Shown: positions 1 to 11,535 of the stretch, piece after piece
How the letters are laid out: the number at the start of each line of letters is the position of its first letter
Numbering within the stretch: the stretch's first letter is position 1
NCBI RefSeq assembly: GCF_029227915.1
Contig: NC_079875.1
Location: 26,296,001-26,360,000, forward strand
DNA: 64,000 nt
Reading direction: 5' to 3'
Origin: Hydractinia symbiolongicarpus
Lineage: Eukaryota > Cnidaria > Hydrozoa > Anthoathecata > Hydractiniidae
Notes under the pieces: generated by a model
Databases searched by the model: none
What the model was told of the DNA's origin: nothing
Seen by the model: only the letters and a program-made list of their open reading frames with translations
Program-made: the position numbers and the translations under genes

Positions 1-450
1 CTTTCTAGGAACTAGTAAGTATTATGTTATTAGACTTTATTTAGGGTACACTTTTCCATTTTTTATGAATATTTTACGGTTACATTCTTACTAAAATAAG
101 AAACCGGCTTAATTTGACCATAACTCCGGAACTAATAGTCCTTTTGACCTGAAATTTTTTGTAAAGTGTCAGAAATATAATGGGGTACAACTTTTTAAGC
201 AAAGAAATCACCCTACAACTATGTGAAAACAAGTTAGAAACAAGAGAATATAAAAACTTACCATTTTCTCTAAAAATTTCAACAGCTTTTCCGCCATTAT
301 GGATTTTGGCCATTATGAATTTTGAATTTTTTTTTTTTATTTGGAATCCTTGATCTTTTACCTTTCTTTTGAGGGGTCATAGATTTCCTAATAATGTTTC
401 AATCAAAAGATATGAGGCTTTTTCAAGGGCTACCAAATTTACCATGAAAT
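1..450. other. Non-coding flank, no gene seen
   Basis: AT-rich sequence downstream of the minus-strand retrotransposon that ends at about 451. I see no convincing coding sequence or RNA gene. Part of it may be the retrotransposon 3' UTR, but no clear poly(A) or microsatellite tail marks an end. Confidence 0.4.
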
Positions 451-2738
451 TCACGTGGTATAGAAAGAGTTAAACAACGCTGATGAGCAATCCATAAACG
501 TTTTTCGGAATGTGTCGCTTTGCAGTTTATTTTTGTTTTCTGCATCAGATCGCAGGCTTCGACCATTTTTGTACCATTTCAGTGTGAGCATTCGTCATAC
601 AACACCTTGTGTGCCAGTTTTAGTATCGATAAATTTACACGCTCTTGCACTGGCAGCCATTTCAGTATTACTAACACATCGTTAGTGGAAGCATATCTCT
701 GAAGAACAAAGCTGGCAGTGACATTTAGAACTCTTTGTAACCTTTTCATTTGATATTGTGGAATATTATTATAGACAAGATTTCCGTAGCCTATCTTTGA
801 TAATATCAGTGCTTCAGCGAGATTCTTTCTCACGTGAAAAGGTGCCAAACGTTTCAATCGCTTTAATGTCGAAATCGTAGCGTATGATGATCTAATGATG
901 TTATTCACATGTGTAGACCACGTCATATGTTCATCGAATGTTATGCCCAGTATTTTGAGAGAGGATACCCGCTCAATCTCAGCACCATTACTATGGAATT
1001 TGAATAAGTTACTGAAGTTTAAATTGTTTATACAGCTTAACTGGCTTGTCGAGTACATAATTGATTTTGTCTTTATGGAATTAAACATCAGATTGTTTAT
1101 CTTTGACCATGTTGTTATTTGGTTAATGTCACTTTGAAGCTTTGCTGTTGCGATATCCATTTCTTTTAGTTTGAAGTGTATGTAAAGATTTGTGTCATCT
1201 GCGTACTGGATAGAATTACACGACGAATTCAACGATAGGTCAGAGACATAGATGTTGAACAAGATCGGACCAAGAATAGATCCCTGGGGAACACCGTATT
1301 TGATCAGCAAGGTGTCCGATTTTTTGTCATCAATTTGCACAAACTGCTGGCGATTTGACAAATAGTTAGAGATCAAATTGATGAATGCAGGAGACATTTG
1401 GAGTTTCTTCAACTTATTAATCAGAACGTCATATTTCACAGTATCAAATGCTTTGGAGTAATCTGCTGACACTGATAAAGTTACTTCACCTCTTTGCATA
1501 GCCTTCAAAATGTCGTCCTTTAATTTTAAGAGTATCGTGATGCACGAGTGACCTTTGCGAAAACCAGATTGAGTTGAAGCGTAAATGTTATATCTATCAA
1601 TGAAGTCACAAAGCTGTGATAAAATGACTTTCTCATATACTTTCGACAGTACAGGAAGTATTGATATTGGACGAAAATCTTCTAGTTGTGAAGCACCTGG
1701 AACTTTAGGTACCGGACAGATACGTGATTTCTTCCAGCATGTTGGAAATACGTTTGCATCGATGCAGTTATTCAAAATCTTTGTTAGGACTGGCGACAAT
1801 TGGGCTGCGACTGGTTTTATGAATTTCGCTGGTATGTTATCACCACCAGTAGAGCAATCACTTCTCAATGAATTCAAATGTTTGAGAATATCCTCTTGGG
1901 TAGCGTGACGAAGGTCAAATAAATCCATTGCCGGTACAGCCTCATCATTCATGGTGGGAGAAATGTTTAACTCATTTGTATTGCTTAACTTTATTGCAAT
2001 GGAATTGAAATAATCATTGATGGTATCGGGATTCTGCCTGATTTGTTTGAACTGTGGTTTAATAATAGTTCTTATGGTTTTCCATACTTCCTTTGAACGG
2101 TTACTTGATAAAGCCTTTTGATAGAAGGTTCTTCTAGAGTGTTTGATAGCCTTCTTCAATTTATTTCTCGTTTCAACATACTCATGTTTAGCCTCTCTGT
2201 CATCACAAGATTTTAATTCACTACGAAGTTCATCAAGTTTCAGTTTCGACGATACAATGGATGGGTCCTTCATCCAGGGAGCTGGTGGTCGTGTAAATTT
2301 ACACCTTTTCAAAGGAGCATGGCTATTAATGCAGGACAGTATGAGTTCATTCATAACATACAGTTGATCTTCCGGATCATCAAAAGTATCTATCAAGGAA
2401 AAAGGAATCTTCTCGATATCACTAATATATTCATCGATGTTCAACTGCTTCTCGTCACGTATAAATTTGTATCGTTTTTCGAATTTATCCTTTTTGATAT
2501 TCATAACGATATGCGGGGCATCATGGTCAGAAATTTCATCGCACAATAAAACGTTCTCACTAACTACCTTTTCCGGTATATTACTAATAACATGATCAAT
2601 AAGGGATGTCGATTTTCGGGTTGGTTTTGTAATATGTTGTTTTAGGTCATAAGTCATGCTAGCGAACTTTAAAGACAGGTTTTGTTTCTTTTTCCAACAT
2701 ACTGTTCGATACTCAAATTTAATTTTTTCAGCAGACAC
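451..2738 (-). mobile_element. 5'-truncated non-LTR (LINE) retrotransposon, Jockey/CR1-like
   Basis: The main open frame (2738 down to 579, 719 codons) holds the last part of an APE-type endonuclease (a region with KPTR, then SLIDHV, then SDHD) followed by a complete reverse transcriptase. Visible RT signatures are the SADYSKAFDTV block, GVPQGSILGP and the catalytic YADD. The N-terminal two thirds of the endonuclease are missing, as is usual for 5'-truncated LINE insertions. The frame stops at 579, but a different minus frame continues the protein to a stop at 451-453 with a typical LINE C-terminus (RSLRS, then FNSFYTT). A one-base frameshift near 585 therefore cuts off about 43 residues. The copy is dead by truncation and probably by frameshift. 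The exact LINE clade is uncertain. Confidence 0.85.
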
Positions 2739-2982
2739 TACCTTTAAAGACTCATATAATTACTCTGCGAAGGAGTGAATCTGATGTATGGAAAAGAATC
2801 TGTTAATTCAGAAGATAGTCCAGGGGTACGTGTACAGGTGAGTGAAATTTGTAATGGGTTCCATTATGCTGTGTCTAACACAAACAGCAAATATTTTACA
2901 AAATTTTGTTCTAAATTTTATTTTTAAAAGTTGGAATTCATTTTCTTTATATCTTTGTAACTAGGAAAACTGTACCAGCCAC
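2739..2982. other. Short non-coding interval
   Basis: Between the retrotransposon remnant and the zinc-finger-type fragment. No feature recognised. Confidence 0.3.
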
Positions 2983-3809
2983 TTGGAAATTAATCAGAAG
3001 CCCAAAAGACTGTGTTTATTTTGCAGGAAAAAAACCCTGAAATTGACACATGTCAGCACAGTCCACAAAAAGGTGAAAAAAGTAAAGGATAGTCTGACCA
3101 ACAAATCATCAAGAATAAAGGCGTCCAAAAAAAATAAAAAGGGAAGGCATAGTCAAGTACATTAAGGCAGAGGCAGGAAAAGATCATCCACGGTATCAGG
3201 GAAAGAGAAAAAGAAGAAAATATTTTGAACTTCTTCATTGGAGTTCATGTTCAGCAAAGATATCGAAAAGGTTTTTTTCACAACATAGACGATCTTGTGG
3301 AAAACAAAATGATGCTCTATCAGTTGGTTTGCCATAATATATGGCAAACCAACATCAGTATATTAGGGATGGGATATATCTATCCCTAATAAGGATAAAA
3401 TGCCTGAGACATTTGTCAATAACATTTTATGCAAAATCAGGGAAGATGAAATCGGCTATATTGTCAGAAAAAATAAGAACATTGTTAACCTCGGCTGTAT
3501 AATGTTTAAAAAATACAGCACAAGAAAGAAAAAAAAAGAGAACCGTTTACAAATCCATTCCAAGCGATATGCAAAGATTGGCCGTTTGATGGTATTTATG
3601 AAAAATGTTTTAACATCATTGATATGTTTAACAGAGATAACTTCGATTATCTATGCGATGCCGTAGATGTTATTACTGTCCAGGATGATAAAACTATAAA
3701 GGCAGGCTTAAGACATAATTTATATTATGTAATGATAAAGGCAGTGAAAAGCTTAAGGGATGACAAGAAACTTTATCAACGGAGCTGGATAACTTTTCCA
3801 AGTCCTTAA
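2983..3809 (+). pseudogene. Decayed zinc-finger-type gene fragment (repetitive family)
   Basis: Three plus-strand open stretches (2983-3165, 3400-3666, 3624-3809) line up as successive parts of one protein broken by frame changes. The first has a C2H2-like pattern (CLFCRK, then HVSTVH) followed by a lysine-rich stretch. The second contains ILCKIREDEIGYIV and a basic segment ending near GRLMVFM. The third contains FDYLCDAV and NLYYVMIKA. This order matches, from memory, a multi-copy invertebrate/fish family with an N-terminal zinc finger and a downstream recombinase-like region, which is not present here. The assignment is tentative. It is a remnant with no full-length frame. Confidence 0.35.
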
Positions 3810-3810
3810 A

Positions 3811-4221
3811 ATCCAATGAGGATATCATTGTTTCTTCTGCAAGGTAAATTCGCGACCTTTCATTCAGCAGGTTTCAGGGTCACGACAAAATTTTTTCTAC
3901 CCAAAAACAAATCTCCTCTCCAATAAACGAATATTATTAACCCTATTTGGAATAAAGGGAGGGAGGCATAAAGTGCACGAGCAAATTTCCAACATACTCG
4001 CTTAATTTTTAATAACTTTGTGACTATCATTATGTTTTGTGTGACACTTTTTTTCCAAAAAGTTGACTTTACCTTCAGGATTTATTAGGCGTTGCTCAAA
4101 ACCACCATATTTAGCAAACTTAAATGAAAAATAGTATAAATTTTGACCTAAAAACCCATGTGTAAGAAAAGTTAGGCCACTAGCAGAAGATCAAAACAAA
4201 ATGCCAAAATTTCTAGTTATA
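3811..4221. other. Non-coding interval
   Basis: AT-rich sequence without a supported gene or repeat structure. Confidence 0.3.
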
Positions 4222-4450
4222 CAACTAGAAATTAAAAAAAGTTGCGAAGCATTACGCAAGTTACAAGCTAAATTGAAATTAGCCAATAGTTGACCCTGGT
4301 GCTTTTTGTTTCTCTTTGATATAATATGGCGAGGTGCCAACATCTTAATGCGGCTGATATCTGGGAATACACCAAAAATGAATATCATAGACGTAGAAAA
4401 CCCTAGGGACAAGGTTGTAAAATAAACTCACCGCGGAACAACAACAACTC
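4222..4450. repeat. Dispersed repeat, copy 1 (second copy at 50191-50419)
   Basis: About 229 bp that is clearly homologous to 50191-50419. Both contain the same order of landmarks: AACTAGAAATTAAAAAAAG, GCGAAGCATTACGCAAGTT, CCAATAGTTGACCCT, GATATCTGGGAA, GAATATCATAGACGTAG and a GACAAGGTTG/GACGAGGTTG motif near the right end. The last motif resembles the inverted-repeat end of the small MITE at 38574-38636. It is probably part of a DNA transposon family spread through the genome. The two copies differ by scattered substitutions and small indels. Confidence 0.75.
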
Positions 4451-4591
4451 ATACACCAATTCAACCTTTTTTGATTACGTAATCGTGGCCTGGTCTCCAT
4501 AAGTGAGTGGTCAAAATGAATGAGGCACACAATTTAACTTGAGACAAGGAAGTACAAATATCAGATATTCAACAATTAGAAAGTAATTAAA

Positions 4592-4939
4592 ATGGATTAT
4601 GACTTAATAGAAAAAATTAAAGTAGAAGGACTTAAGGATTACTTGAGAGTTCGAGGGCTGTTATTAAATGGTAGGAAAAAGGAACTTGTAACACGAGTGT
4701 TTTCGGCTATAAAGAATAACATACAGCCTATAAAAACTTCAGCAGAAGTAGAGCATCAGCTTAGCATTGAATACAAGACGAAATTAAAAATTGACGGCTT
4801 AGCTATTCCTGATCCCTATAAAATCCCACATGGGTGGTTAAATGAAGATATTTTTAATTATCTTATGTTTTACACAGCAGAATTAGGAAGCAAAGATTTG
4901 AATGATTATAAAAATTCCAAACTCCTTGCTCCATGCTAA
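4592..4939 (+). CDS. SAP-domain protein, N-terminal part (probably truncated)
   Basis: The 115-codon ORF starts with a good SAP motif in its first 45 residues: a helix around LKDYLRVRGL, then NGRKKELVTRVFSA. SAP domains are short DNA-binding helix-extended-loop-helix modules. The rest (PDPYKIPHGWLNEDIF, then LNDYKNSKLL) resembles, from memory, the N-terminal region of a multi-copy cnidarian family that continues into a SWIM/YqaJ-nuclease-like part. No such continuation is visible downstream. The ORF may be a first exon or a truncated copy. The dispersed repeat just upstream hints that it travels with a transposon. Confidence 0.45.
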   Translation: MDYDLIEKIKVEGLKDYLRVRGLLLNGRKKELVTRVFSAIKNNIQPIKTSAEVEHQLSIEYKTKLKIDGLAIPDPYKIPHGWLNEDIFNYLMFYTAELGSKDLNDYKNSKLLAPC

Positions 4940-6932
4940 ACAAATTATGTTCAGTAATATACGACCATGCCAGGGCCTGTCCAATGTACTATGGAAACGC
5001 CCTATTTCATCTGGTTTCGATCAGAAAATATGTGCTCTTTGTCGGGAAAATTGACGAATGTGCCAATTTATTAACAGGCATATAAATTTTACTTCCACGT
5101 TTTGTTTATTACATTTTGTTTTGCTCTGTTTTTGCAGTTCCCACGTTTTAGTAGAAGCACCATCAACCGGCTATCATCTTGAGTAGAAAAACGAGGACAA
5201 TAACCAATCTTGTTCCGAGGAATTTTTATGCTTTAACAGCATACAAGGCGCAGGGAACAAGATTAAACCAGTCAATTTTTTCAAATTTTGCAACACGAAC
5301 AGTTACAACATACAAATAAAGTAAGTTGGTCTGGAGTTATTAAAAAACCGCAAGAAGAAAATAAAAAAATAACATTAGCAACTGTTCACACATCTATTTA
5401 ATTCTATGAACGTCTTGTTCGTTCCGTAAAAACATATCTTAAGGAAATACTAAGAAAGTAGTTTCTAACGTTTGAAGAGTTACTTATGTGAAGTCGAGAG
5501 TTTAATCAATTCAAGACCACTCTGTTATGCGAATGATGAAGACATTGGAGCTATTATCACCTCTAATCATCTTATCTTTGGGAGATCATTGAACCATGCT
5601 ACAACTACTAATCAACCGATTACTGTATTAGATGCGACTGAATGCACCTGAAGAGTCCTTCGTTTAAGAACAGTCTTAGAACATTTTTGGAAATGCTTTA
5701 CTTTAACTAATTTGAACGGGCTCAGGCATTGTACTCATCAAGGAGGACACACACACATCATGCTCGCAATGGAAAATCAGAAAGATAGAAAAATTAATTG
5801 TTGGAAAGGATGGTCGAACTCGAGGTGCGGAATTGAAAGTAAATTTGACATCAGGCCGGTGAAGTGATAGAAGAAAAGGTGAAGGCAACTGAGGCGGAAG
5901 ATAATCATTTTTAACCTATGGTCATCGACGAACAAAATTCAGGTAGATCAGGTGGTAGGTGCGATGAATCGGCCGGCTGCGATAGAGAGGCAGAACTATC
6001 GTCGTTTTAAGGACAAGTATAGTAATTGATTTTTGTCAATTACAGGGGGGAGGATGCAGAAAATAGCTATTATGTTAGACAATACGTTGTATTTTGATTG
6101 GTTTATTTTACGGCACATTGGTTAATGTAAAAACGTTGTAAACTTTGAAACAGCGTAGTTAGACCTGCGAAGAATTTAATATAAACAGGCAGAGTGGGTG
6201 GTTGGTTCCACTGTTGTATTTAACTTTTTCTCAGCAACATTTTTTTGCTAGTAAACACAAACATTATATACTTGACTGTTTTTCTTTTATCATCTAGAAG
6301 AAAGTATTATATATGCATTATTATCACAGTTTTGATTATTATATGTGAAACATCCTTTTTTCTGTATTTGAAATATCTGAAAGTATATTGAATCGCACTT
6401 ACGTTGTACTATCTGCCTTTGTAGAAAATGCTTCTCACAAATATACAGATTACATTTATTTGTGCTCTCAACTGTTTATCAATAACGCGATCTTTGATTA
6501 TCACAGCGACTAGCTTGTCTCTCGAGGATGCGTCGTACTCGTCATTCGCTTGAGTAATTTTGAAAATAAAAAAATTCCACTTGTTCTACGGGAGCTAGAG
6601 CAACCAAACCCTGAACAATTAGCTCCAACTATAGTTTATAATACTAAAAAATCCAGGCAAACTTCTGCAAAGTACCTAGCATACAAAGCTTCCCACCTGT
6701 TTTTGATTTCTTGGTCCCCTTAAAAGTAGACTGGCACTAGAAAAATTCTGAACGCGAGTCAGATACCGGAGCGGAGCTCAATCACGGCGGTACTCAGACT
6801 ATCTCTCTTTCTTATGACATGATGAGGAGGAAGAAGGGGGAGGTGTGGATAATGACGAGAGAATCATTTCTGAAGAAAAAAAGTTATGTAATGTGTGAGG
6901 CTATAGAGCTAGCAATGAAGAACCAATGTATA
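4940..6932. other. Non-coding interval, about 2 kb
   Basis: No coding region I can support. Short open frames here have no recognisable motifs. The stretch ends at the GTATA target site of the gypsy element. Confidence 0.4.
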
Positions 6933-7106
6933 TGTTGTATCCCGCAGTGCAGCTGCCATCTTTACTTATTTGTTTTGCTGAGTCAGCGCAAGTCTCCTCT
7001 TCCGATTCTGAGATCAAAGATGGCAGTATCCCTTCAATTTGTATTCATTTATGTAACGATTTGATCCATTCATATCTCGACTTTTAATCGACCCTGAAAC
7101 ATAACA
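6933..7106 (+). repeat. Left LTR of gypsy element
   Basis: Begins TGTTGTATCCCGCAGTGCAG and ends GAAACATAACA. It matches 11358-11530 almost base for base, with about five substitutions and one single-base indel. It is preceded by target duplication GTATA. Confidence 0.95.
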
Positions 7107-7108
7107 AA

Positions 7109-7128
7109 TGGCGACGAGGTAGAGGAAT
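7109..7128 (+). promoter_or_regulatory. Probable tRNA primer-binding site of gypsy element
   Basis: Two bases after the left LTR lies TGGCGACGAGGTAGAGG. A TGG start directly inside the LTR is the usual primer-binding position for Ty3/gypsy elements, complementary to a tRNA 3' CCA end. I cannot name the tRNA. Confidence 0.6.
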
Positions 7129-7199
7129 CACTGAATTCACTATATCCAGTTATATTTTATCGACAAAGCCACCGAATCACAGGAAAAATCGAAGACAAA

Positions 7200-7981
7200 A
7201 TGGCTCTTCAAATCCCTGCAGTACCGGCTTTCAATCCAAACAATGACAGCAGAAAAAATGCACTCTTGCTACACCTTGTGGGTCAAGAAACCCAGGACAT
7301 ATACGAACCTCTGGACGTAGAACAAGAAGAAGAAGGTAACTTATACTTAAATTCGATCACTGCACTAGACGAACATTTTAGTGTCAAAAAGAATATACCT
7401 TTTGAAAGATCACTTTTCCGCAGAGCCAAGCAACTCGAAACAGAATCGATAGAACAATACGTCACGCGCCTAAGACAACTGGCAATGTATTGTGAATATG
7501 AGCATGAAGTCGACAACAACATCCGTGATCAAGTAATTGCCACATGCCATTCGTCAAAACTACGAAAACGCCTCCTAACAGAACCGAACCTAACCTTGAG
7601 AGACTACAGCAATTATCCAAAGCAATGGAAGATGCCAGTCACTTCAACAAGACCATAGAAGAGAGTAACAACAATGCTTCTGGATCATCTTCCACGGCTG
7701 AATCAACAAACAACATCGATCATGGGCGTCAAAACAACAGGAGACATCGTAACAATAACAACAGGCAGAATAACAACTATCGCCAAAACAGCAACAACCG
7801 CCAAAACAACAATGGGCATAGCAGCAACAACAATCGACGAAACAGCAACACCGCATGTACACGATGTGGAGCTAGTGGTCACTGAGCTCAAGAATGCCGC
7901 CGCAGCAGAAACGCTACCTGTAATCATTGTGGGAAAATCGGACATTTCGCAACCGTCTGCTTCCAAAAAACCAAAAGTTCG
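7200..7981 (+). pseudogene. Gag-like region with two CCHC zinc knuckles
   Basis: An ATG at 7200 opens a 152-codon frame with gypsy Gag features, including RSLFRRAKQLETESIEQYVTRL. After a frame change near 7600 the protein continues as an Asn-rich low-complexity linker with many AAC codons. Two nucleocapsid knuckles follow: CTRCGASGH at about 7856 and CNHCGKIGH at about 7918. An in-frame TGA at 7883-7885 interrupts the first knuckle, and the same frame then runs straight into the protease. Gag would package element RNA in particles. Confidence 0.8.
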
Positions 7982-8590
7982 ATGAAAAAAGATACCACAC
8001 ACAATCGTCAACATGCCCGTGCCACAGAAATTGACAGCTCAGAAGATGAGGACGATGTTTACTTCTTTCAAATTGGACAAAAATCACCAACATTTCCTGT
8101 CACCATCAATGGATGCACCGTCGAAGTCATCATCGACTCAGGTTCCACCATCAACATCCTAGATGAAGCAAGCTTTAACCTCATAACACCGCGACCTGTT
8201 GTGCACGAATACAAAGTTAAAATCTACCCATACAAAGCTGAAAAACCAATCTTCCTGAAAGGAGTTATTACCGCCTCTATTGGTTCAAACAATCAAACCA
8301 ATATCGCAAAATTTTACATCGTTCCTGGTAACAAGGGTTCCTTGTTGGGTAAAGACACCGCTGAAGCTCTTGACATCCTTCGAGTTGGACCACCACAACA
8401 AGTCGCAGCCATGGAGATAAATCCAGACACAACACCTTTATCCACCAAGCAGATCCGACACCGCCATCAATCTGTCTTCGAAGGAACCGGTTTACTGAAA
8501 GATTTCAAGTTAAAACTACACATCAACCCGGATGTTATACCAGTTCAACAACTGATTCGAAGGGTACCTTTCCACACGAAAGAAAAGTAG
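7982..8590 (+). pseudogene. Pol: aspartic protease and start of RT
   Basis: In the same frame as the nucleocapsid part. The retroviral-type protease signature VEVIIDSGSTINIL is visible at about 8118-8160, with the catalytic DSG intact. The segment ends at a stop at 8588 just where the reverse transcriptase should begin. The RT continues in another frame from about 8580, so a one-base frameshift separates them. Confidence 0.8.
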
Positions 8591-9153
8591 CTTGTGAAAT
8601 TGACCGACTCCTAACTGCAGAGATCATTGAAAAAGTTGATGGCCCAACCACATGGCTCAATCCAATCGTACCTGTGGCCAAACCCTCTGGAAAAATTAGA
8701 CTTTGTCTGGATATGAGACAGGCAAACAAAGCAATCATACGTGAACGTCATGTAATACCAAAGTTAGAGGACATTTTAACCGAACTCCATGGTGCCATGT
8801 ACTTCTCAAAGATCGACGTGACCGAAGGCTACCATCAAATAGAACTCGATGAAGAAAGCCGTCACATCACCGCCTTTGCGACACATAAAGGCTTACATCA
8901 ATATAAACGATTGATATATGGAATCAACAGTGCTTTTGAAAGTTTTCAAAAACGAATTGAAGTTGCGATCAGTGGTTGCCCCTGTGCGAAAAACATCAGT
9001 GACGACATCTTGATTTGGGGTACCTCCATCGAGAACCACGACAAGAACCTTGAACGTGTGTTCCAGCGACTAGGCGAAAATGGCCTCAAAGTCAACCAAA
9101 GCAAATGCCGATTCGCTGTTGCTACCCTCACATACAACGGTCATGTCAGATAA
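8581..9153 (+). pseudogene. Pol: reverse transcriptase
   Basis: Ty3/gypsy RT blocks appear in order: NPIVPVAKPSGKIRLCLDMR, then FSKIDVTEGYHQIEL, then the catalytic motif as ISDDILIWG. The motif differs from the usual Y-x-DD in its first residue, but both aspartates are present. The frame ends at 9151 and the protein continues in another frame from about 9145. Confidence 0.85.
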
Positions 9154-10258
9154 AGGCATCTCACCTGATCCTGCTAAAATTTCAGCCATCCAGCAGATGA
9201 AAACACCGAGCAACGTCACCGAAGTAAAATCGCTTCTTGGAATGGTCAACTTTTGCAACCGCTTCATTCCAAATTACTCATCAATCACGGCTCCAATCAG
9301 AGATCTAACAAAGAACGACACAGCTTTCGTATGGAGTGATGATCAAGAAAACGCGTACCAACAGCTTCTGCTAGGACTCACAAAAGCATTAACATTAGCA
9401 TTCTACGACCCAAAAGCTAACACCAAAGTCTATGTCGATGCTAGTCCGCATGGTCTGGGTGGTATCCTCACACAACAACAGAGTGACCAATCCTACCAAC
9501 CGATAGCATATGGTTCTCGCGCATTGACCGATACAGAGTCACGATACAGCCAAACAGAGAGAGAAGCCCTTGCCGTACTCTGGGCTTGTCAACACTTTCA
9601 CTATTACATCTACCACAACGCTGTCACTATCGGCACCGATCACAAGCCGCTTGAGAAAATGCTGTCCGATACTTCAAATCCACCACCGCGTATCCAAAGA
9701 TGGTTGCTTAAACTTCAAGCATATGACACAACCATAAAGTATGAACCAGGAAAGAACAATCCAGCAGACTACCTCTCAAGACATCCACTTCCTGCTACCG
9801 CAGATACCATCAACGATGTGGAGCAGTACATGCGAATGTTGACAACCAACACAATACCGAAATCGATGTCCACTCAAGAAATCGCCAAAGCAACTCTTTA
9901 AGATCCTGACCTACAACAGCTATACACAGCCATTCAACAAAACAATTGGTCCAAGAACAACACCTTTTACTGTATCAGAAACCAACTTAGTACGTGTCAA
10001 GACATAATTATGAAAAACCATCAGATCCTGATACCTAAATCACTACGCAGAAAAGTCCTTGACATTGCGCATTCTCAACATCAAGGCATCGTCAAAACGA
10101 AGAGTCTACTACGCGAAAAAGTCTGGTGGCCAACAATCAACAAAGAAATTGAAGACCTCATCAATTCATGCCATGCATGTCAAGTGAACACTCCCAGCAG
10201 CAGAAAACATCACCTATGGAAATACCATCACCACCAACAAACAACTGGGAACATCTAG
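9080..10258 (+). pseudogene. Pol: RT connection, RNase H, integrase zinc domain
   Basis: RT thumb/connection motif VKSLLGMVNFCNRFIPNYS is followed by RNase H (YVDASPHGLGGIL, then SQTEREALAVLWA, then GTDHKPLEK). Aspartates and glutamate expected of RNase HI are visible. A TAA at 9899 interrupts the frame, which then continues to an integrase HHCC zinc domain (H-x3-H around 10070, C-x2-C around 10170). Integrase continues in a different frame after about 10200. Confidence 0.85.
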
Positions 10259-10827
10259 CAATTGACCTTAAAGGACCGCTTCCGCCGAACAACGAGTCAA
10301 TCCTTGTCATCATAGACTATAAAACTCGATATCCTGTAGCCATTACCATCCGATCAACCACAACACGACATGTTATCAATTGTCTCGGGAAAACCTTTTC
10401 TATGTTTGGATATCATGGCAAAATTTGCTCCGACAACGATCCTCAATTTACATCAGCAGAAATCGAGCAATATTTTAAAGAGCGGAACATTCACCATGAA
10501 CGTTCATCTCCCTATAATCCACAAGGGAACGGTGAAGTAGAGAGATTCAATAGGACGCTAAGTAAAGTCATAAAATGTGCAATCACTGAACAGAAAGACT
10601 GGAAGAAAGAACTTAACCACTTTCTTCTCATGTACAGAACCACACCGCACTCTATCACCGGCGTTTCACCAGCTGATATGCTCCTCAAACACAAACCAAA
10701 CAACGGTATACCATCATTTGAACCAACTTCAGCTATAGAGAACACTTCACAAGAAATGGAAAGATGTATACCGATGCCGCAAGAAATGCACAACATCGAG
10801 ACTTCGAAGAAAATGAAACGGTTTTAG
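10168..10827 (+). pseudogene. Pol: integrase catalytic core
   Basis: The DDE core is visible: first Asp in LAIDLKGPLP, second Asp in CSDNDPQFTS, Glu in NPQGNGEVERFNRT. After a frame change near 10770 a C-terminal tail runs to about 11218, with one in-frame TAG near 10926, ending in YFTRSGRAIRLPGYMNNF. Confidence 0.85.
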
Positions 10828-11357
10828 TCAAACGCAATAAATTCAAGTCAAAACTGGACAGCTTTTATGAAGAAACACCATACCATGTCGAGAGAAATCA
10901 TAGAAACACCGTCACCCTGATCGACTAGAAGAATAGAACGACAATTCGACACAAGAGTCACATCAAGCCGTATCGTTACGACTTCCATTATCAACCGAGT
11001 CGATCATCCAATATAGCCGAAGACACCGACACTATAAGTGACAACCAGCCGCAATACTTCACATTACTTGCAGATAAAGAAATCAACTTAGACGAATCTT
11101 ATGAAACTATTGCATATCAAGAAGACTCAGATCATGAACATGATCCAGCATATTTTACTAGATCGGGTAGAGCTATTAGACTTCCTGGATACATGAACAA
11201 CTTCAAAGTTGGAGATTGAAATTCATTTCTATTTTTCAAGACATATATACACGGTTATATTTACATGGTTATATTTACGATATATTTAAATTTGTTTTTC
11301 GCGACAGCCTCTTTGTCTTGCTCTTTGCTTCTGGGCAGAATCCCATTTGGGGAGGGT

Positions 11358-11530
11358 TGTTGTATCCCGCAGTGCAGCTGCCATCTTTACTTATTTGTTT
11401 TGCTGAGTCACCGCAAGTCTCCTCTTCGATGCTGAGATCAAAGATGGCAGCATCCCTTCAATTTGTATTCATTTATGTAACGATTTGATCCATTCATATC
11501 TCGTCTTCTAATCGACCCTGAAACATAACA
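11358..11530 (+). repeat. Right LTR of gypsy element
   Basis: 173 bp matching the left LTR. It is preceded by a polypurine-type stretch (TTGGGGAGGG) and followed by target duplication GTATA at 11531-11535. Confidence 0.95.
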
Positions 11531-11535
11531 GTATA

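Larger units (their letters stand above)
6933..11530 (+). mobile_element. Ty3/gypsy LTR retrotransposon, complete but frame-broken
   Basis: A full 4.6-kb element with LTRs at 6933-7106 and 11358-11530, flanked by the direct repeat GTATA (6928-6932 and 11531-11535). The internal order is Gag with CCHC knuckles, aspartic protease, reverse transcriptase, RNase H and integrase, which is the Ty3/gypsy order. A primer-binding-type sequence begins TGGCGACGAGG just inside the left LTR, and a purine-rich TTGGGGAGGG lies just before the right LTR. The coding region changes frame at about 7600, 8580, 9145, 10200 and 10770 and carries in-frame stops at 7883, 9899 and about 10926. The LTRs differ at only about six positions, so the insertion is fairly young. 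This copy cannot make an intact polyprotein as written. Confidence 0.93.

Noticed and set aside
7703-8014. Hydrophobic minus-strand ORF over the gypsy Gag
   Set aside because: Shadow of the Asn-rich Gag linker and nucleocapsid region.
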